Shown here one piece after another: positions 8,852-16,932 of a stretch of 64,000 nucleotides of DNA; the first letter of the stretch is position 1, and each line of letters opens with the position of its first letter. The notes beneath the pieces are model-generated. The model was not told where the DNA came from. It made no database searches and worked only from the letters and a program-made list of their open reading frames with translations. Made by a program: the position numbers and the translations under genes. Source of the DNA: Dongia_B sp964406155 (GTDB lineage Bacteria > Pseudomonadota > Alphaproteobacteria > Dongiales > Dongiaceae); contig CAYOQR010000002.1 of assembly GCA_964406155.1 (NCBI GenBank), positions 124,001 through 188,000 of the forward strand, read 5' to 3'.

Positions 8852-10036
8852 TCAGGCGGCCTTGCGGTTCGCCTGCAGCCACTTGCCGATGCGCTGCATC
8901 GCTTCGCCGATATTCTCGATCGAATTGGCGTAAGAGATGCGGATATAGCCTTCGCCATGCGCGCCGAAGCTGGTACCGGCGATCGAGGCGACGCCCGCTT
9001 CATCCAGCAGCTTCAGTTCCAGTTCCTTCGACTTGAAGCCGGTGCCGCTGATGTTCGGGAAGGCATAGAAGGCGCCGTACGGGGTGATGCAGCTTACGCC
9101 CGGCAGCTTGTTCAGCTCGCCGACGACGAAGCGGCGGCGCTCGTCGAACGCCTTCATCATCTTGGCGACCTCGTCCTTCGGACCGGTCAGAGCGGCAACG
9201 CCGGCCCATTGCGCTGAGGCATTGACGCAGGAATGGCAGTTGATCGCAAGGCGGGTCGCCTGGTCGATGAGGTGCTTCGGCCAAACCGAATAGCCCATGC
9301 GCCAGCCGGTCATGGCATAGGTCTTGGACCAGCCGTCCAGCATGATCAGGCGGTCGGCGAGCTGCGGATACTTCAGCAGGCTGGTGTGGATCTTGCCGTC
9401 ATAGAGCATCTCCGAATAGATCTCGTCGCTCATGATGGCGACATTCGGATGCTTCTCGAGGCCGGCTACCAGCTTGTCGATCTCGTCCTTCTCGACGATG
9501 CCGCCGGTCGGATTGGCCGGGCTGTTGATGATGATGAGGCGGGTCTTCGGCGTGATCAGCTTCAACACGTCATCGGCCTTGAAACCGAAGCCGTTCTTTT
9601 CCAGCAGCGGCATCGGCACCGGCGTCGCGCCGGTGAACTTGATGGCCGATTCATAAATCGGGAAACCCGGATTCGGATAGATGATCTCCGCGCCCGGCTC
9701 GCCGAACATCAGGATGGCGAAGAACATGGTGACCTTGCCGCCCGGCACGACCAGCACATTACCCGGATCGACATTCACGCCATGGCGCTTGTTGAGATCG
9801 GCGGCCACCGCCTCACGCACCTGCGGGATGCCGTTGGCCGGGGTATAGCCATGATGGCCATCCTTCAGCGCCTTGATGGCGGCTTCGACGATATGGCCCG
9901 GGGTCTGGAAATCGGGCTGGCCGATCGACAGCGAGACGATGCTCTTGCCCTGTGCCTCCAGTGCCTTGGCACGGGCCAGCACTTCGAAGGCCGATTCGGT
10001 TCCCAGGCGGCCCATGCCGCTTGCCAGTTGAAGCAT
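8852..10036 (-). CDS. Class I/II PLP-dependent aminotransferase (aspartate aminotransferase-like)
   Basis: Fold-type-I aminotransferase of 394 residues. The PLP lysine lies in DGWSKTYAMTGWR (about K238), NSPANPTGG (about 171-179) contacts the cofactor and substrate, and SDEIYSEMLYDG is the usual PLP-ring aspartate region. A distal arginine lies in GYIRISYA near the C-terminus. Family members transaminate aspartate, alanine, aromatic or branched-chain amino acids, and sequence alone does not decide between them. AAGGGA precedes the ATG. The gene is monocistronic, bounded by its own terminator. Confidence 0.88.
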   Translation of the reverse strand: MLQLASGMGRLGTESAFEVLARAKALEAQGKSIVSLSIGQPDFQTPGHIVEAAIKALKDGHHGYTPANGIPQVREAVAADLNKRHGVNVDPGNVLVVPGGKVTMFFAILMFGEPGAEIIYPNPGFPIYESAIKFTGATPVPMPLLEKNGFGFKADDVLKLITPKTRLIIINSPANPTGGIVEKDEIDKLVAGLEKHPNVAIMSDEIYSEMLYDGKIHTSLLKYPQLADRLIMLDGWSKTYAMTGWRMGYSVWPKHLIDQATRLAINCHSCVNASAQWAGVAALTGPKDEVAKMMKAFDERRRFVVGELNKLPGVSCITPYGAFYAFPNISGTGFKSKELELKLLDEAGVASIAGTSFGAHGEGYIRISYANSIENIGEAMQRIGKWLQANRKAA

Positions 10037-10330
10037 TGACGAATCCCTTAAATGTCAGAGGTCGTGGCCGGCCCGAGCTGCGGGTACCGGATCGATTGGG
10101 AGTGTACCGAGAATCAAGCCCGATTTAGGGCGCCAACCGACCAGATTTTGCGAAATGACGACTAGATACCGGTAACTTGCTCGTGCGGTTTCAGGCCTGT
10201 GCTGGGGGATTGCCCGGAGGAACGCCAAGTGGAAATGCCAATTGCCCGGACCATTTACGGCATCTGTTTCGGGTGACCGCTTATGGCTTGACGCGATGAT
10301 GCAGCTTCGGTTACACCCAGCCCGCTTGCG

Positions 10331-10407
10331 GCGGGTGTAGCTCAGTTGGTTAGAGCGCCAGATTGTGGCTCTGGAGGTCGCCGGTTCGAGACCGGTCACT
10401 CGCCCCA
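10331..10407 (+). tRNA. tRNA-His (GTG)
   Basis: The cloverleaf folds with a 7-bp acceptor stem (one G-U), D-arm AGCTCAGTTGGTTAGAGC, anticodon loop TTGTGGC with anticodon GTG, T-arm GGTTCGAGACC and an encoded CCA. G at 10330, immediately upstream, can supply the extra 5' G-1 of tRNA-His. Confidence 0.96.
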
Positions 10408-10683
10408 TCCTCTCCCCTTTCGGGGAAGAGACAGGCCTATAGCCGCAAGCCCTCCGTGCCCCCCTGATACATTGCACAGATGTCGCCCGAGTCCCCGTCG
10501 TCGGGCGCGTGAACGGCGGACGAAATGGGCTGCGGGGCAGCCGCCCGCAAGGTCTTGCATGTGGTCAATCTGCGCCATATGGGTGCGCAAATTGTCGCGG
10601 ATGCGGTAATATTTTCGTCATATTGAAAATTATAAAACAAAATCAACATCTTATCTGATAGACAAGATTCGTCCGATTGGTCA
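10408..10683. other. Gene-free stretch after tRNA-His
   Basis: No supportable gene. The open frames here run antisense to the tRNA or are short and biased. Composition becomes markedly AT-rich from about 10610 compared with the GC-rich surroundings. Confidence 0.5.
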
Positions 10684-10710
10684 AATTACGGAATCGTTTA
10701 TTCCGTAATT
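10684..10710. repeat. Perfect 11-bp inverted repeat in AT-rich DNA
   Basis: AATTACGGAAT and its exact complement (10684-10694 and 10700-10710) are separated by five bases. Lack of a T-run argues against a terminator; it may be an operator or the start of a structured RNA. Confidence 0.7.
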
Positions 10711-10722
10711 GCGGACTTTGCA

Positions 10723-10922
10723 GGTCAGTCATGTATTTGCCGCGTGACTGACCCGATCTCGTTACGATACGCTCCCTCATCGACGTTAAAGTCGAGCCGA
10801 GTGGCAAAAAGCCACGGTCCAAGTTCTGGGAAGATGTGTCGCTCCGCGGTTTGGCCCGGTTCCGGCCTTGGAGTGGGGATAATCGGCAGAAAAGGCAAGC
10901 GCGTGGAGGCTTGCCTTTTTTG
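10723..10922 (+). ncRNA. Candidate structured small RNA ending in an intrinsic terminator
   Basis: A gene-free interval with successive hairpins: a perfect 9-bp stem (10723-10731 with 10745-10753), GTGGC-AAAAA-GCCAC near 10800, and a 10-bp terminator stem (10891-10900 with 10909-10918) followed by a T-run. An orphan plus-strand terminator with no gene in front of it implies a transcript that is not an mRNA. I could not match it to 6S, tmRNA, SRP or RNase P RNA by eye. Exact 5' end unknown. Confidence 0.4.
10891..10922 (+). terminator. Rho-independent terminator, orphan
   Basis: AAAGGCAAGC pairs with GCTTGCCTTT across an 8-base loop and is followed by T's on the plus strand. No plus-strand protein gene precedes it; the candidate small RNA does. 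Confidence 0.8.
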
Positions 10923-11071
10923 CTGCGTAAAATCCAAATCTTAACAAGAACTGGTGATGCGGCTGCCGGGCTTCAAGAGGTTGCGGCCCAGGGTCGCAGC
11001 CAGAGACGTGGATGACGGTTGCAGGTAGCGACGACGCGTAAGCCGAAGAACGGTGGTCGCGCTGTAAAGCT

Positions 11072-11635
11072 TCAGTCGTGAAACTTCATGCCGGCGCGTT
11101 GCGCCTTGAGCCAGGGCGGGTTCCGCTTGGCGATTTTCTTGAAGACCGGACAGTCCTCGGCATGAGAGCCCGGCAGATAACCGATGCTCATCAGGAACTC
11201 GCCGACGATCTCGCCGCCGGTAAAGACGAAGGTTTTCTTGAAGAGCTTGACCCAGTCGGCCTTGCGCTGGGGATGGTGAGCCGCCAGCCAAGCGTTGAAG
11301 CTGCCATGGCTCTTCTGGATCGTCAGCAGGCGCCGGGCATTCTCGATCGCGGCATCGACCTTCAGGCGGTTGCGGATGATGCCGGCATCCGTCAGCAGGC
11401 GTTCCCGATCGGCATCGCCATAGGCGGCGACGCGCTTGATCGAGAAGCCGCTATAGGCTTTGCGGAAGGCTTCCTGACGTTTCAGGATGGTGAGCCAACT
11501 CAGGCCCGCCTGGTTGATTTCCAGAATCAGCCGTTCGAACAGCAGATCATCGTCCTCGATCGGAAATCCGTATTGCGTCGCATGATACGGCTCATGCCAG
11601 GGATCGCCGATCGCACTTTGGCAGTAACCGCTCAT
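11072..11635 (-). CDS. tag: DNA-3-methyladenine glycosylase I
   Basis: Base-excision repair glycosylase that removes 3-methyladenine. The HhH-GPD-like fold is recognisable from DPWHEPYH, EINQAGLSWLTILKRQEAFR and DAGIIRNRLKVDAAI. The zinc-binding residues seen in E. coli Tag are retained: an N-terminal Cys (MSGYC), a His in the WHEPYH segment, and the C-terminal GSHAEDC pair. The start at 11635 is chosen because GGTGAG stands upstream and a 5-base gap from the DUF1467 stop is typical of coupling; the longer frame to 11704 would run deep into that gene. Third gene of the mce-DUF1467-tag operon. Confidence 0.92.
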   Translation of the reverse strand: MSGYCQSAIGDPWHEPYHATQYGFPIEDDDLLFERLILEINQAGLSWLTILKRQEAFRKAYSGFSIKRVAAYGDADRERLLTDAGIIRNRLKVDAAIENARRLLTIQKSHGSFNAWLAAHHPQRKADWVKLFKKTFVFTGGEIVGEFLMSIGYLPGSHAEDCPVFKKIAKRNPPWLKAQRAGMKFHD

Positions 11636-11640
11636 GGCGC

Positions 11641-11892
11641 TCACCGAAACAGCTTTTCCAGGGTGAAACCGAGGACGTGGGTCAGATAGAAGAAGATGCC
11701 CCACAAGATGATCGCCAGGATCGACGTGGCGAGAGCCTTCCTCTTCAGTGCCGGGTTGACGGGCGCACCCGCATCATGGCCCGGCTCCGGATTATCGGCC
11801 GTCCGCACGCCGAAAGGCAGCACGATGAACAGGCTGAAAAACCAGAACAGCACATAGATCAGAATCTGGACCGCAACCTCAGACCAGTTCAT
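11641..11892 (-). CDS. DUF1467 family two-helix membrane protein
   Basis: 83 residues with two hydrophobic helices (about 8-27 and 55-77) around a short polar loop. The INWS-like start and LPFGVRT motif mark the DUF1467 family, common in alphaproteobacteria beside methylmalonyl-CoA epimerase. Its ATG overlaps the mce stop as ATGA, so the two are translationally coupled. Function unknown. Confidence 0.88.
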   Translation of the reverse strand: MNWSEVAVQILIYVLFWFFSLFIVLPFGVRTADNPEPGHDAGAPVNPALKRKALATSILAIILWGIFFYLTHVLGFTLEKLFR

Positions 11893-12293
11893 GCCTGCTC
11901 CAATTCGATCAGCGTGCCGACGAAGTCCTTGGGATGCAGGAACAGGACGGGCTTGTCATGAGCGCCGATCTTCGGCTCGCCGTCGCCGAGGACACGGGCA
12001 CCCTGCTGCTTCAGATGATCGCGGGCGGCGATGATGTCGTCGACCTCGTAGCAGACATGGTGGATGCCGCCGCTGCTGTTGCGCTCCAGGAAGGCAGCGA
12101 TCGGCGACTTGTCGCCGAGCGGATGCAGCAATTCGATCTTGGTATTGGGCAACTCCACGAAAACGACGGTGACGCCGTGTTTGGGTTGCGGCACCGGTTC
12201 GGATACCCGCGCGCCCAGCGTGTCGCGGTAAAGCGCGACGGCGGCACTGAGGTCCGGAACTGCAATCGCCACGTGATTTAGTCGACCGATCAT
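11889..12293 (-). CDS. mce: Methylmalonyl-CoA epimerase
   Basis: Interconverts (2R)- and (2S)-methylmalonyl-CoA in propionyl-CoA metabolism. The 134-residue protein has two VOC modules. Metal ligands are visible as His in LNHVAIAV, His in IHHVCYE and Glu in the C-terminal LIELEQA. LLHPLGDKSPIAAFL is typical of bacterial epimerases. The start at 12293 follows GGGAGAAG; the longer upstream frame is low-complexity and rejected. First gene of a three-gene operon with DUF1467 and tag. Confidence 0.94.
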   Translation of the reverse strand: MIGRLNHVAIAVPDLSAAVALYRDTLGARVSEPVPQPKHGVTVVFVELPNTKIELLHPLGDKSPIAAFLERNSSGGIHHVCYEVDDIIAARDHLKQQGARVLGDGEPKIGAHDKPVLFLHPKDFVGTLIELEQA

Positions 12294-12654
12294 TTCGTCT
12301 TCTCCCATTTTGCGCTGCATCGTGCAGAGCCGGGCCGTGAAAGGCAAGGGCTCGCTGAGGCAATCTGTCTCCTGCGGCGACCCGGCGCAGGCATCGGGCC
12401 GGCACGGGGATGGCACCCGCAAGTAATCTGCAACCGAGCTGACAGGTACGGCGCTGCGCGACAGTCCCGCATATAGGTCCGCTAGGTCCGCCATATGGGC
12501 CCACCTGGCGCCGCTGAGCCGGCCGGGTCGATCTTCTGATGCCGGGCGGCGCACTTGCAGTTGCGGCGGGTCTGGGCTAGCACTGCCCCAGCCGCCGAGG
12601 CGGCGGCTGGGGCAGGACCGATAGGGTGTAACCGGACGGAGCGAAGCAGGCGGC
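12294..12654. other. Divergent intergenic region with a strong hairpin
   Basis: 361 bases separate the divergent mce and NTF2-like genes and must hold both promoters. The only clear structure is a perfect 13-bp inverted repeat (12584-12596 with 12602-12614, five-base loop), without a T-run on either strand. Confidence 0.6.
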
Positions 12655-13059
12655 ATGTCGGATCTGGATCTCATCAGTTTCGCCAACGAGGCCTTTTACC
12701 GGGCTTTCGCTGCTTTGGATGCCGATCTGATGGCCGATGTCTGGGCTCGCGAGACGGAGGTCCGCTGCCTCCATCCCGGCGCTCATCCCCTGCGTGGCCG
12801 GGACCGGATCCTGGCCAGTTGGCGGGAGATTTTCGCCAATAGCGAGCCGGGCAGCATCAGTTTCCAGGTGCAGGACCTGGCGCTGGTGAACGGCATGGGA
12901 CTCGTCTGCTGCTTCGAGGCGGTCAACGGCCATTTCGGCATCGCCACGAATCTGTTTGTCCGCGAAGGAACGCTCTGGCGCATGATTCTCCACCAGGCCG
13001 GACCGATCGCCAGCCCGCCAATGCAGCGTCCGGCCGCATCGACGCCTCGACCGAATTGA
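12655..13059 (+). CDS. NTF2-like / SnoaL-type protein
   Basis: 134-residue single-domain cone-fold protein. An N-terminal helix (NEAFYRAFAALD), WARETEVRCLHPG and RGRDRILASWREIF are characteristic of the nuclear-transport-factor-2 family seen in DUF4440-type proteins. Such proteins bind small ligands or act as accessory enzymes; no catalytic residues can be assigned here. Divergent from mce. A Pro/Ala/Arg-rich tail of about 18 residues is not part of the domain. Confidence 0.75.
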   Translation: MSDLDLISFANEAFYRAFAALDADLMADVWARETEVRCLHPGAHPLRGRDRILASWREIFANSEPGSISFQVQDLALVNGMGLVCCFEAVNGHFGIATNLFVREGTLWRMILHQAGPIASPPMQRPAASTPRPN

Positions 13060-13253
13060 GGCATGGCCGAATTGATGACCGCGGCGACACTGGAACCGAT
13101 GGCACAGGAACCGGTGACAATGGAAACCGGTGACGGGCGCTGGCAATCTTTCAGTTACCATCTTTGGGCTATGCTGGCGCCGGTCGGAGGCTCGCTTGCG
13201 GGGAGGATGGTTTGCAATTTGCGATCTGGCGGGGGCGGCAGCATAGTTTCGGC

Positions 13254-15029
13254 ATGATCATGACGGTGAATCGGCGCTCCTTCCATCTGTTCCCCAATCG
13301 GCTGCTCTCCAATTCGCGGAAAACGGCAAGATTGCCTGGTTTGCTTGGAATCCTCGTCCTATGTCTTGGCATGGGCGCTGCCATGCCGGCCTGGGCGGAT
13401 TACGAGAGCGGTCTCCAGGCTTTCGCTAGCGAAGATTACAAGACTGCCTTCACGGAATGGCAGGCGGCAGCCCGGGGTGGGGATGCCCAGGCGCAGCATG
13501 GTCTGGGCCTGCTGTATGAAACGGGCAAGGTCACCGGCAAGCCGGATATCAAGACAGCGATACGCTGGTATGAGGCCGCCGCCTCACGTGGCTTTGCCGC
13601 CGCACAGAACAATCTCGCCCGGATTTATGCGGCCGGTGTCGGCGTACCCCGGAATCAGGCGCGGGCGGTGGAACTGTGGAAGAAGGCGGCGGAGGGCGGC
13701 AACACGACGGCCTTGTTCAATCTCGGCGTTCAATATGTGAACGGATCGGGCGTCGCCGAGGACAAGGAAAAGGCCGCCGAACTGATCGCCCGCGCAGCGG
13801 AAGGCAATCTGCCCGAAGCGCAATTCGTGATGGGCGAGTTTTACAGCGAGGGGATCGGCGTCCAGAAGGATCCGCAGCGGGCGTATTCGTGGTATCAGCG
13901 GGCAGCCGAAAACGGCAACATGGCGGCGCGGGCCCAGTTGACCAAGTTCCCCGATCCAACCACGGCAAGTGCAGCGGCAGCGGCAAGTGCCGGAACACCG
14001 CCGCAGCCGTCGATAGATGCGGCGAAGGCGCCGGAGGTCAAAGCGGCTTCGGCCACGCCTGATCAATCATCGCCGTCTCCGGTATCCGCGATCTCTGAGC
14101 CGTCACCTGTGGCCGCCGCACCTGCTTCGACCGGAAAGACCGATGCTCCGACGCAATCCGAAGCACCAGCGGCGACGTCAGCACAGCCGGCGCCACAACC
14201 AGCATCCCAGGCACAGCCCGCATCCACGGCCCAGGCCTCGGCGCTAACTGCGTCCCAGGCTGCCGTACCGAACCAAAGCTCAGCGTCAGAGACTGCAGCT
14301 TCAAGTGAGGCGGCATCTGCTTCCGCCACGACCGTAGACAAGGCCGCTGACAACGCCACTGGCAAGGTGGCTGAAACCAAGGCGACGAAACCTGCGGAAC
14401 AGAATGCGCCGGCCGGTCAGACGGCAAAAGCCGAGGCGACCGCTAAGACCGAAGGCGCTGTGAAAACCGCCGATACCGACAAGGCGGCGCAGTCTGCACA
14501 GGCCGCACAGGCCGAGAAACCGGAGGCAGCAAAGCCGGCGGCCGATCAGAAATCGACCGAGACCACCACAACCGCATCACAGGCGGCCACATCGCTGAAC
14601 GCGTCTCAGGAAGCCGGGACACAAGGTGCCAAGACACCACAGCCGACCGAGACGGCGCAGCCGGCTCATGATGCCGAGAATCAGGCACCGGCGGCGGCCA
14701 AGCCGGAAACGCCGAGTGCGGATCAGGCCGACAGCAAGGTTGCCGTTGCGGAATCCCTGAGTGGCGGCAAGCGGGTCTATCGTATCTGGCTGTCGAGCAA
14801 GAGCAGCGAAAACAGTGCGAAGTCCGACTGGGATCGCCTGCTGCAGAAATATCCGAATATCCTCAGCAAACTGACCCCGGATTTTCGCGAATACTATTTC
14901 AACAGCGAGAAGGGGACGGTCTATCGGCTCTTCGCCGGACCCTTCAATTCATTGGATGCGGCGCAGAAGGCGTGTGTCGACATCCAGGCGCGATATAGCG
15001 AAGAATTCTGCCGAACCGTGATCAATTGA
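13254..15029 (+). CDS. Sel1-repeat and SPOR-domain envelope protein
   Basis: Exported protein of about 591 residues. A signal peptide (about 25-48, ending MPAWA) leads into four to five Sel1/TPR-like repeats (about 50-230, e.g. AIRWYEAAASRG, ARAVELWKKAAEGG, AYSWYQRAAENG). A very long linker rich in Ala, Thr, Gln, Lys, Pro and Ser (about 235-515) precedes a C-terminal SPOR domain (KRVYRIWLSSKSS to the end) expected to bind denuded septal peptidoglycan. A role in cell division or envelope assembly is likely. The start is uncertain: ATGs at 13254 and 13260 place the signal peptide sensibly, while an upstream frame from 13164 does not. The stop lies just upstream of the next gene's likely ATG. 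Confidence 0.85.
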   Translation: MIMTVNRRSFHLFPNRLLSNSRKTARLPGLLGILVLCLGMGAAMPAWADYESGLQAFASEDYKTAFTEWQAAARGGDAQAQHGLGLLYETGKVTGKPDIKTAIRWYEAAASRGFAAAQNNLARIYAAGVGVPRNQARAVELWKKAAEGGNTTALFNLGVQYVNGSGVAEDKEKAAELIARAAEGNLPEAQFVMGEFYSEGIGVQKDPQRAYSWYQRAAENGNMAARAQLTKFPDPTTASAAAAASAGTPPQPSIDAAKAPEVKAASATPDQSSPSPVSAISEPSPVAAAPASTGKTDAPTQSEAPAATSAQPAPQPASQAQPASTAQASALTASQAAVPNQSSASETAASSEAASASATTVDKAADNATGKVAETKATKPAEQNAPAGQTAKAEATAKTEGAVKTADTDKAAQSAQAAQAEKPEAAKPAADQKSTETTTTASQAATSLNASQEAGTQGAKTPQPTETAQPAHDAENQAPAAAKPETPSADQADSKVAVAESLSGGKRVYRIWLSSKSSENSAKSDWDRLLQKYPNILSKLTPDFREYYFNSEKGTVYRLFAGPFNSLDAAQKACVDIQARYSEEFCRTVIN

Positions 15030-15046
15030 CCGGACCGAAGCTTCAG

Positions 15047-16570
15047 ATGCTGCCACCCGCCGCCAATCGAGATACCACGAGCGAAGTGCTTAATCTGCGC
15101 CTAGTGACCGCCCAGGAAATGCGCCAGACGGAGCAACTGGCTTTTGCCGCCGGGCTGGATCCCTATCTGGCGATGGAACGTGCGGGCAAGGCCGTGGCCG
15201 CTGCCATCCTGGCGCGCTGGGAGGCGCGGCCGGCGCTGGTCCTGTGCGGATCAGGGAATAATGGCGGCGACGGTTACATCGTCGCGGATGCCCTGCGGCA
15301 GGCCGGCTGGCCGGTCGCGGTGGTTGCCCTGGGCGCACCCAGATCGCAGGACGCCTCACGAGCCGCCACGGCCTGGGGCGCATCTGTCCTGGAGGGCGAT
15401 GCGTCGGAGTGGCCGGGGCCGTCCGGCCTGATCGTCGATGCCTTGTTCGGTATCGGGCTGATGCGGCCGTTGGCCGGCGCAGCGGCGGATCTGGTGCGCC
15501 GGGCGAATGCCAGCGGCGCGCCGATTGTCTCGATCGATATCCCGAGCGGGGTCGATGCTGATACCGGGGCCAGCCCCGGTCCGGCGATCCGGGCCGCCAT
15601 GACGGTGACGTTTGCCTGGCGCAAGCCGGCACATCTCCTGCTACCAGGACGGGAATTGGCCGGCACCGTAATTGCCGCTGGGATCGGTCTGCCGGCCGCG
15701 CCGATTCCCGGGGATGCACCACCGCTCTGGGCGAATGCGCCGACCCTGTGGCGCGGCAAACTGCCGGTACCGGGCGCCGCGGATCACAAATTCAGCCGGG
15801 GGCATCTCCTGGCGATCGGCGGCGGCGTGATGACCGGTGCGGTCCGCCTGGCGACACGGGCCGCGCGGCGCGGCGGTGTCGGCCTAGTGACCATTCTCGC
15901 CCCCGCTGCTGCGGTGCCGATCTATGCCCAGGACCAGGCGGGCGTCATCGTGCATTCCCGCGCCGATCCGGCGGTCATCGAGGCAATCGCCGGAGACCGG
16001 CGGCTGAGCGCGATGCTGATCGGCAGTGGCCTCGAGGCGGGTGGGGAGGCCACCGATCTGCTGCGACGCCTGCTCGCGGCCGATTGCCCGTTGATCGTTG
16101 ATGGCGGCGCCCTGGATGCGCTGCGGGACCTTGGCGGACCGCAGCCGGGCCGTAGTGCCATGGTGCTGACGCCGCATGAAGGGGAATTCGCCCGTCTTTG
16201 CGCCGGACTGGATCTGCCGGCGGGCAAGGTGGCCCGGGCCCGGATGGCGGCACGGCATTTTCGGTCGGTGATCGTCCTGAAGGGGGCGGATACGGTGATT
16301 GCCGCACCCGACGGCCGGGCGATCATCAATGGCGATGCGCCGGCCTATCTGGCGACCGCCGGGTCGGGGGACGTCCTGGCCGGGATCATTGCGGGCTTGG
16401 TGGCGCAGGGGATGGATGCTTTCGCCGGGTCGGCGGCGGCCGTCTGGCTGCATGCCGAGGCGGCTCGCCGGTTCGGTCCGGGCCTGCTGGCGGAGGATCT
16501 CCCGGATCTGCTGCCGGCCGTTCTTTTCAATGTTCTACCGGGTGCGGAAACTGTGCCGACAAGCGATTGA
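15047..16570 (+). CDS. nnr: Bifunctional NAD(P)H-hydrate epimerase / ADP-dependent dehydratase
   Basis: Repairs hydrated NADH and NADPH. The N-terminal epimerase half has GSGNNGGDGYIVAD and DIPSGVDADTG. The C-terminal ribokinase-like dehydratase half has KFSRGHLLAIGGG, LTPHEGEFARL, VLKGADTVIA and the ATAGSGDVLAGIIAG nucleotide/catalytic motif. About 507 residues is the normal size of the bacterial fusion. A TTG at 15026 would overlap the previous stop; ATG 15047 is preferred but neither has a strong ribosome-binding site. It is probably co-transcribed with the Sel1/SPOR gene. Confidence 0.93.
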   Translation: MLPPAANRDTTSEVLNLRLVTAQEMRQTEQLAFAAGLDPYLAMERAGKAVAAAILARWEARPALVLCGSGNNGGDGYIVADALRQAGWPVAVVALGAPRSQDASRAATAWGASVLEGDASEWPGPSGLIVDALFGIGLMRPLAGAAADLVRRANASGAPIVSIDIPSGVDADTGASPGPAIRAAMTVTFAWRKPAHLLLPGRELAGTVIAAGIGLPAAPIPGDAPPLWANAPTLWRGKLPVPGAADHKFSRGHLLAIGGGVMTGAVRLATRAARRGGVGLVTILAPAAAVPIYAQDQAGVIVHSRADPAVIEAIAGDRRLSAMLIGSGLEAGGEATDLLRRLLAADCPLIVDGGALDALRDLGGPQPGRSAMVLTPHEGEFARLCAGLDLPAGKVARARMAARHFRSVIVLKGADTVIAAPDGRAIINGDAPAYLATAGSGDVLAGIIAGLVAQGMDAFAGSAAAVWLHAEAARRFGPGLLAEDLPDLLPAVLFNVLPGAETVPTSD

Positions 16571-16764
16571 TTCTTAATTATTTCTCCTTCGGATAGATGG
16601 CGGCGGGGCCGATCGCGGTGCAATCGGCTTCGTTCCGAGGCAAATGCGCGGCGGGACTGGCCCTTTTGCGGATTTTCTCTTGTGCCGGTGGCACGGCTGC
16701 GATACACCGCCCCCCGACAATGGCGTGCGTTCCGTGGCGGGATGTGCGGCAGCCGTCCAGGCGC

Positions 16765-16849
16765 GCGGGCGTGGCGGAATTGGCAGACGCGCCGGATTTA
16801 GGTTCCGGTGACGCAAGTCGTGTGGGTTCAAGTCCCTCCGCCCGCACCA
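16765..16849 (+). tRNA. tRNA-Leu (TAG)
   Basis: Class II tRNA of 85 bases: acceptor GCGGGCG/CGCCCGC, anticodon loop TTTAGGT with anticodon TAG, long variable arm (TGACGCAAGTCGT), T-arm GGGTTCAAGTCCC and encoded CCA. It lies 83 bases upstream of tig. Confidence 0.97.
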
Positions 16850-16932
16850 GGATCGGTTTGCTCGCATCCCTGAACAATGCGGCGCGGTCGTCTGGGAACC
16901 CTTTCTTCTGACGTAACGGACAGAGTATTTCC

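Noticed and set aside
10055..10477. 140-codon minus-strand frame with RVTGLEPATSRATIW
   Set aside because: It is antisense to tRNA-His; such frames are a known false annotation over this tRNA.
10744..10944. 66-codon plus-strand frame in the candidate small RNA
   Set aside because: It spans the terminator stem and T-run and lacks a ribosome-binding site, so structure explains the region better than coding.
16574..16867. Minus-strand frame with RRDLNPHDLRHRNLN
   Set aside because: It is antisense to tRNA-Leu and matches the same type of annotation artefact.
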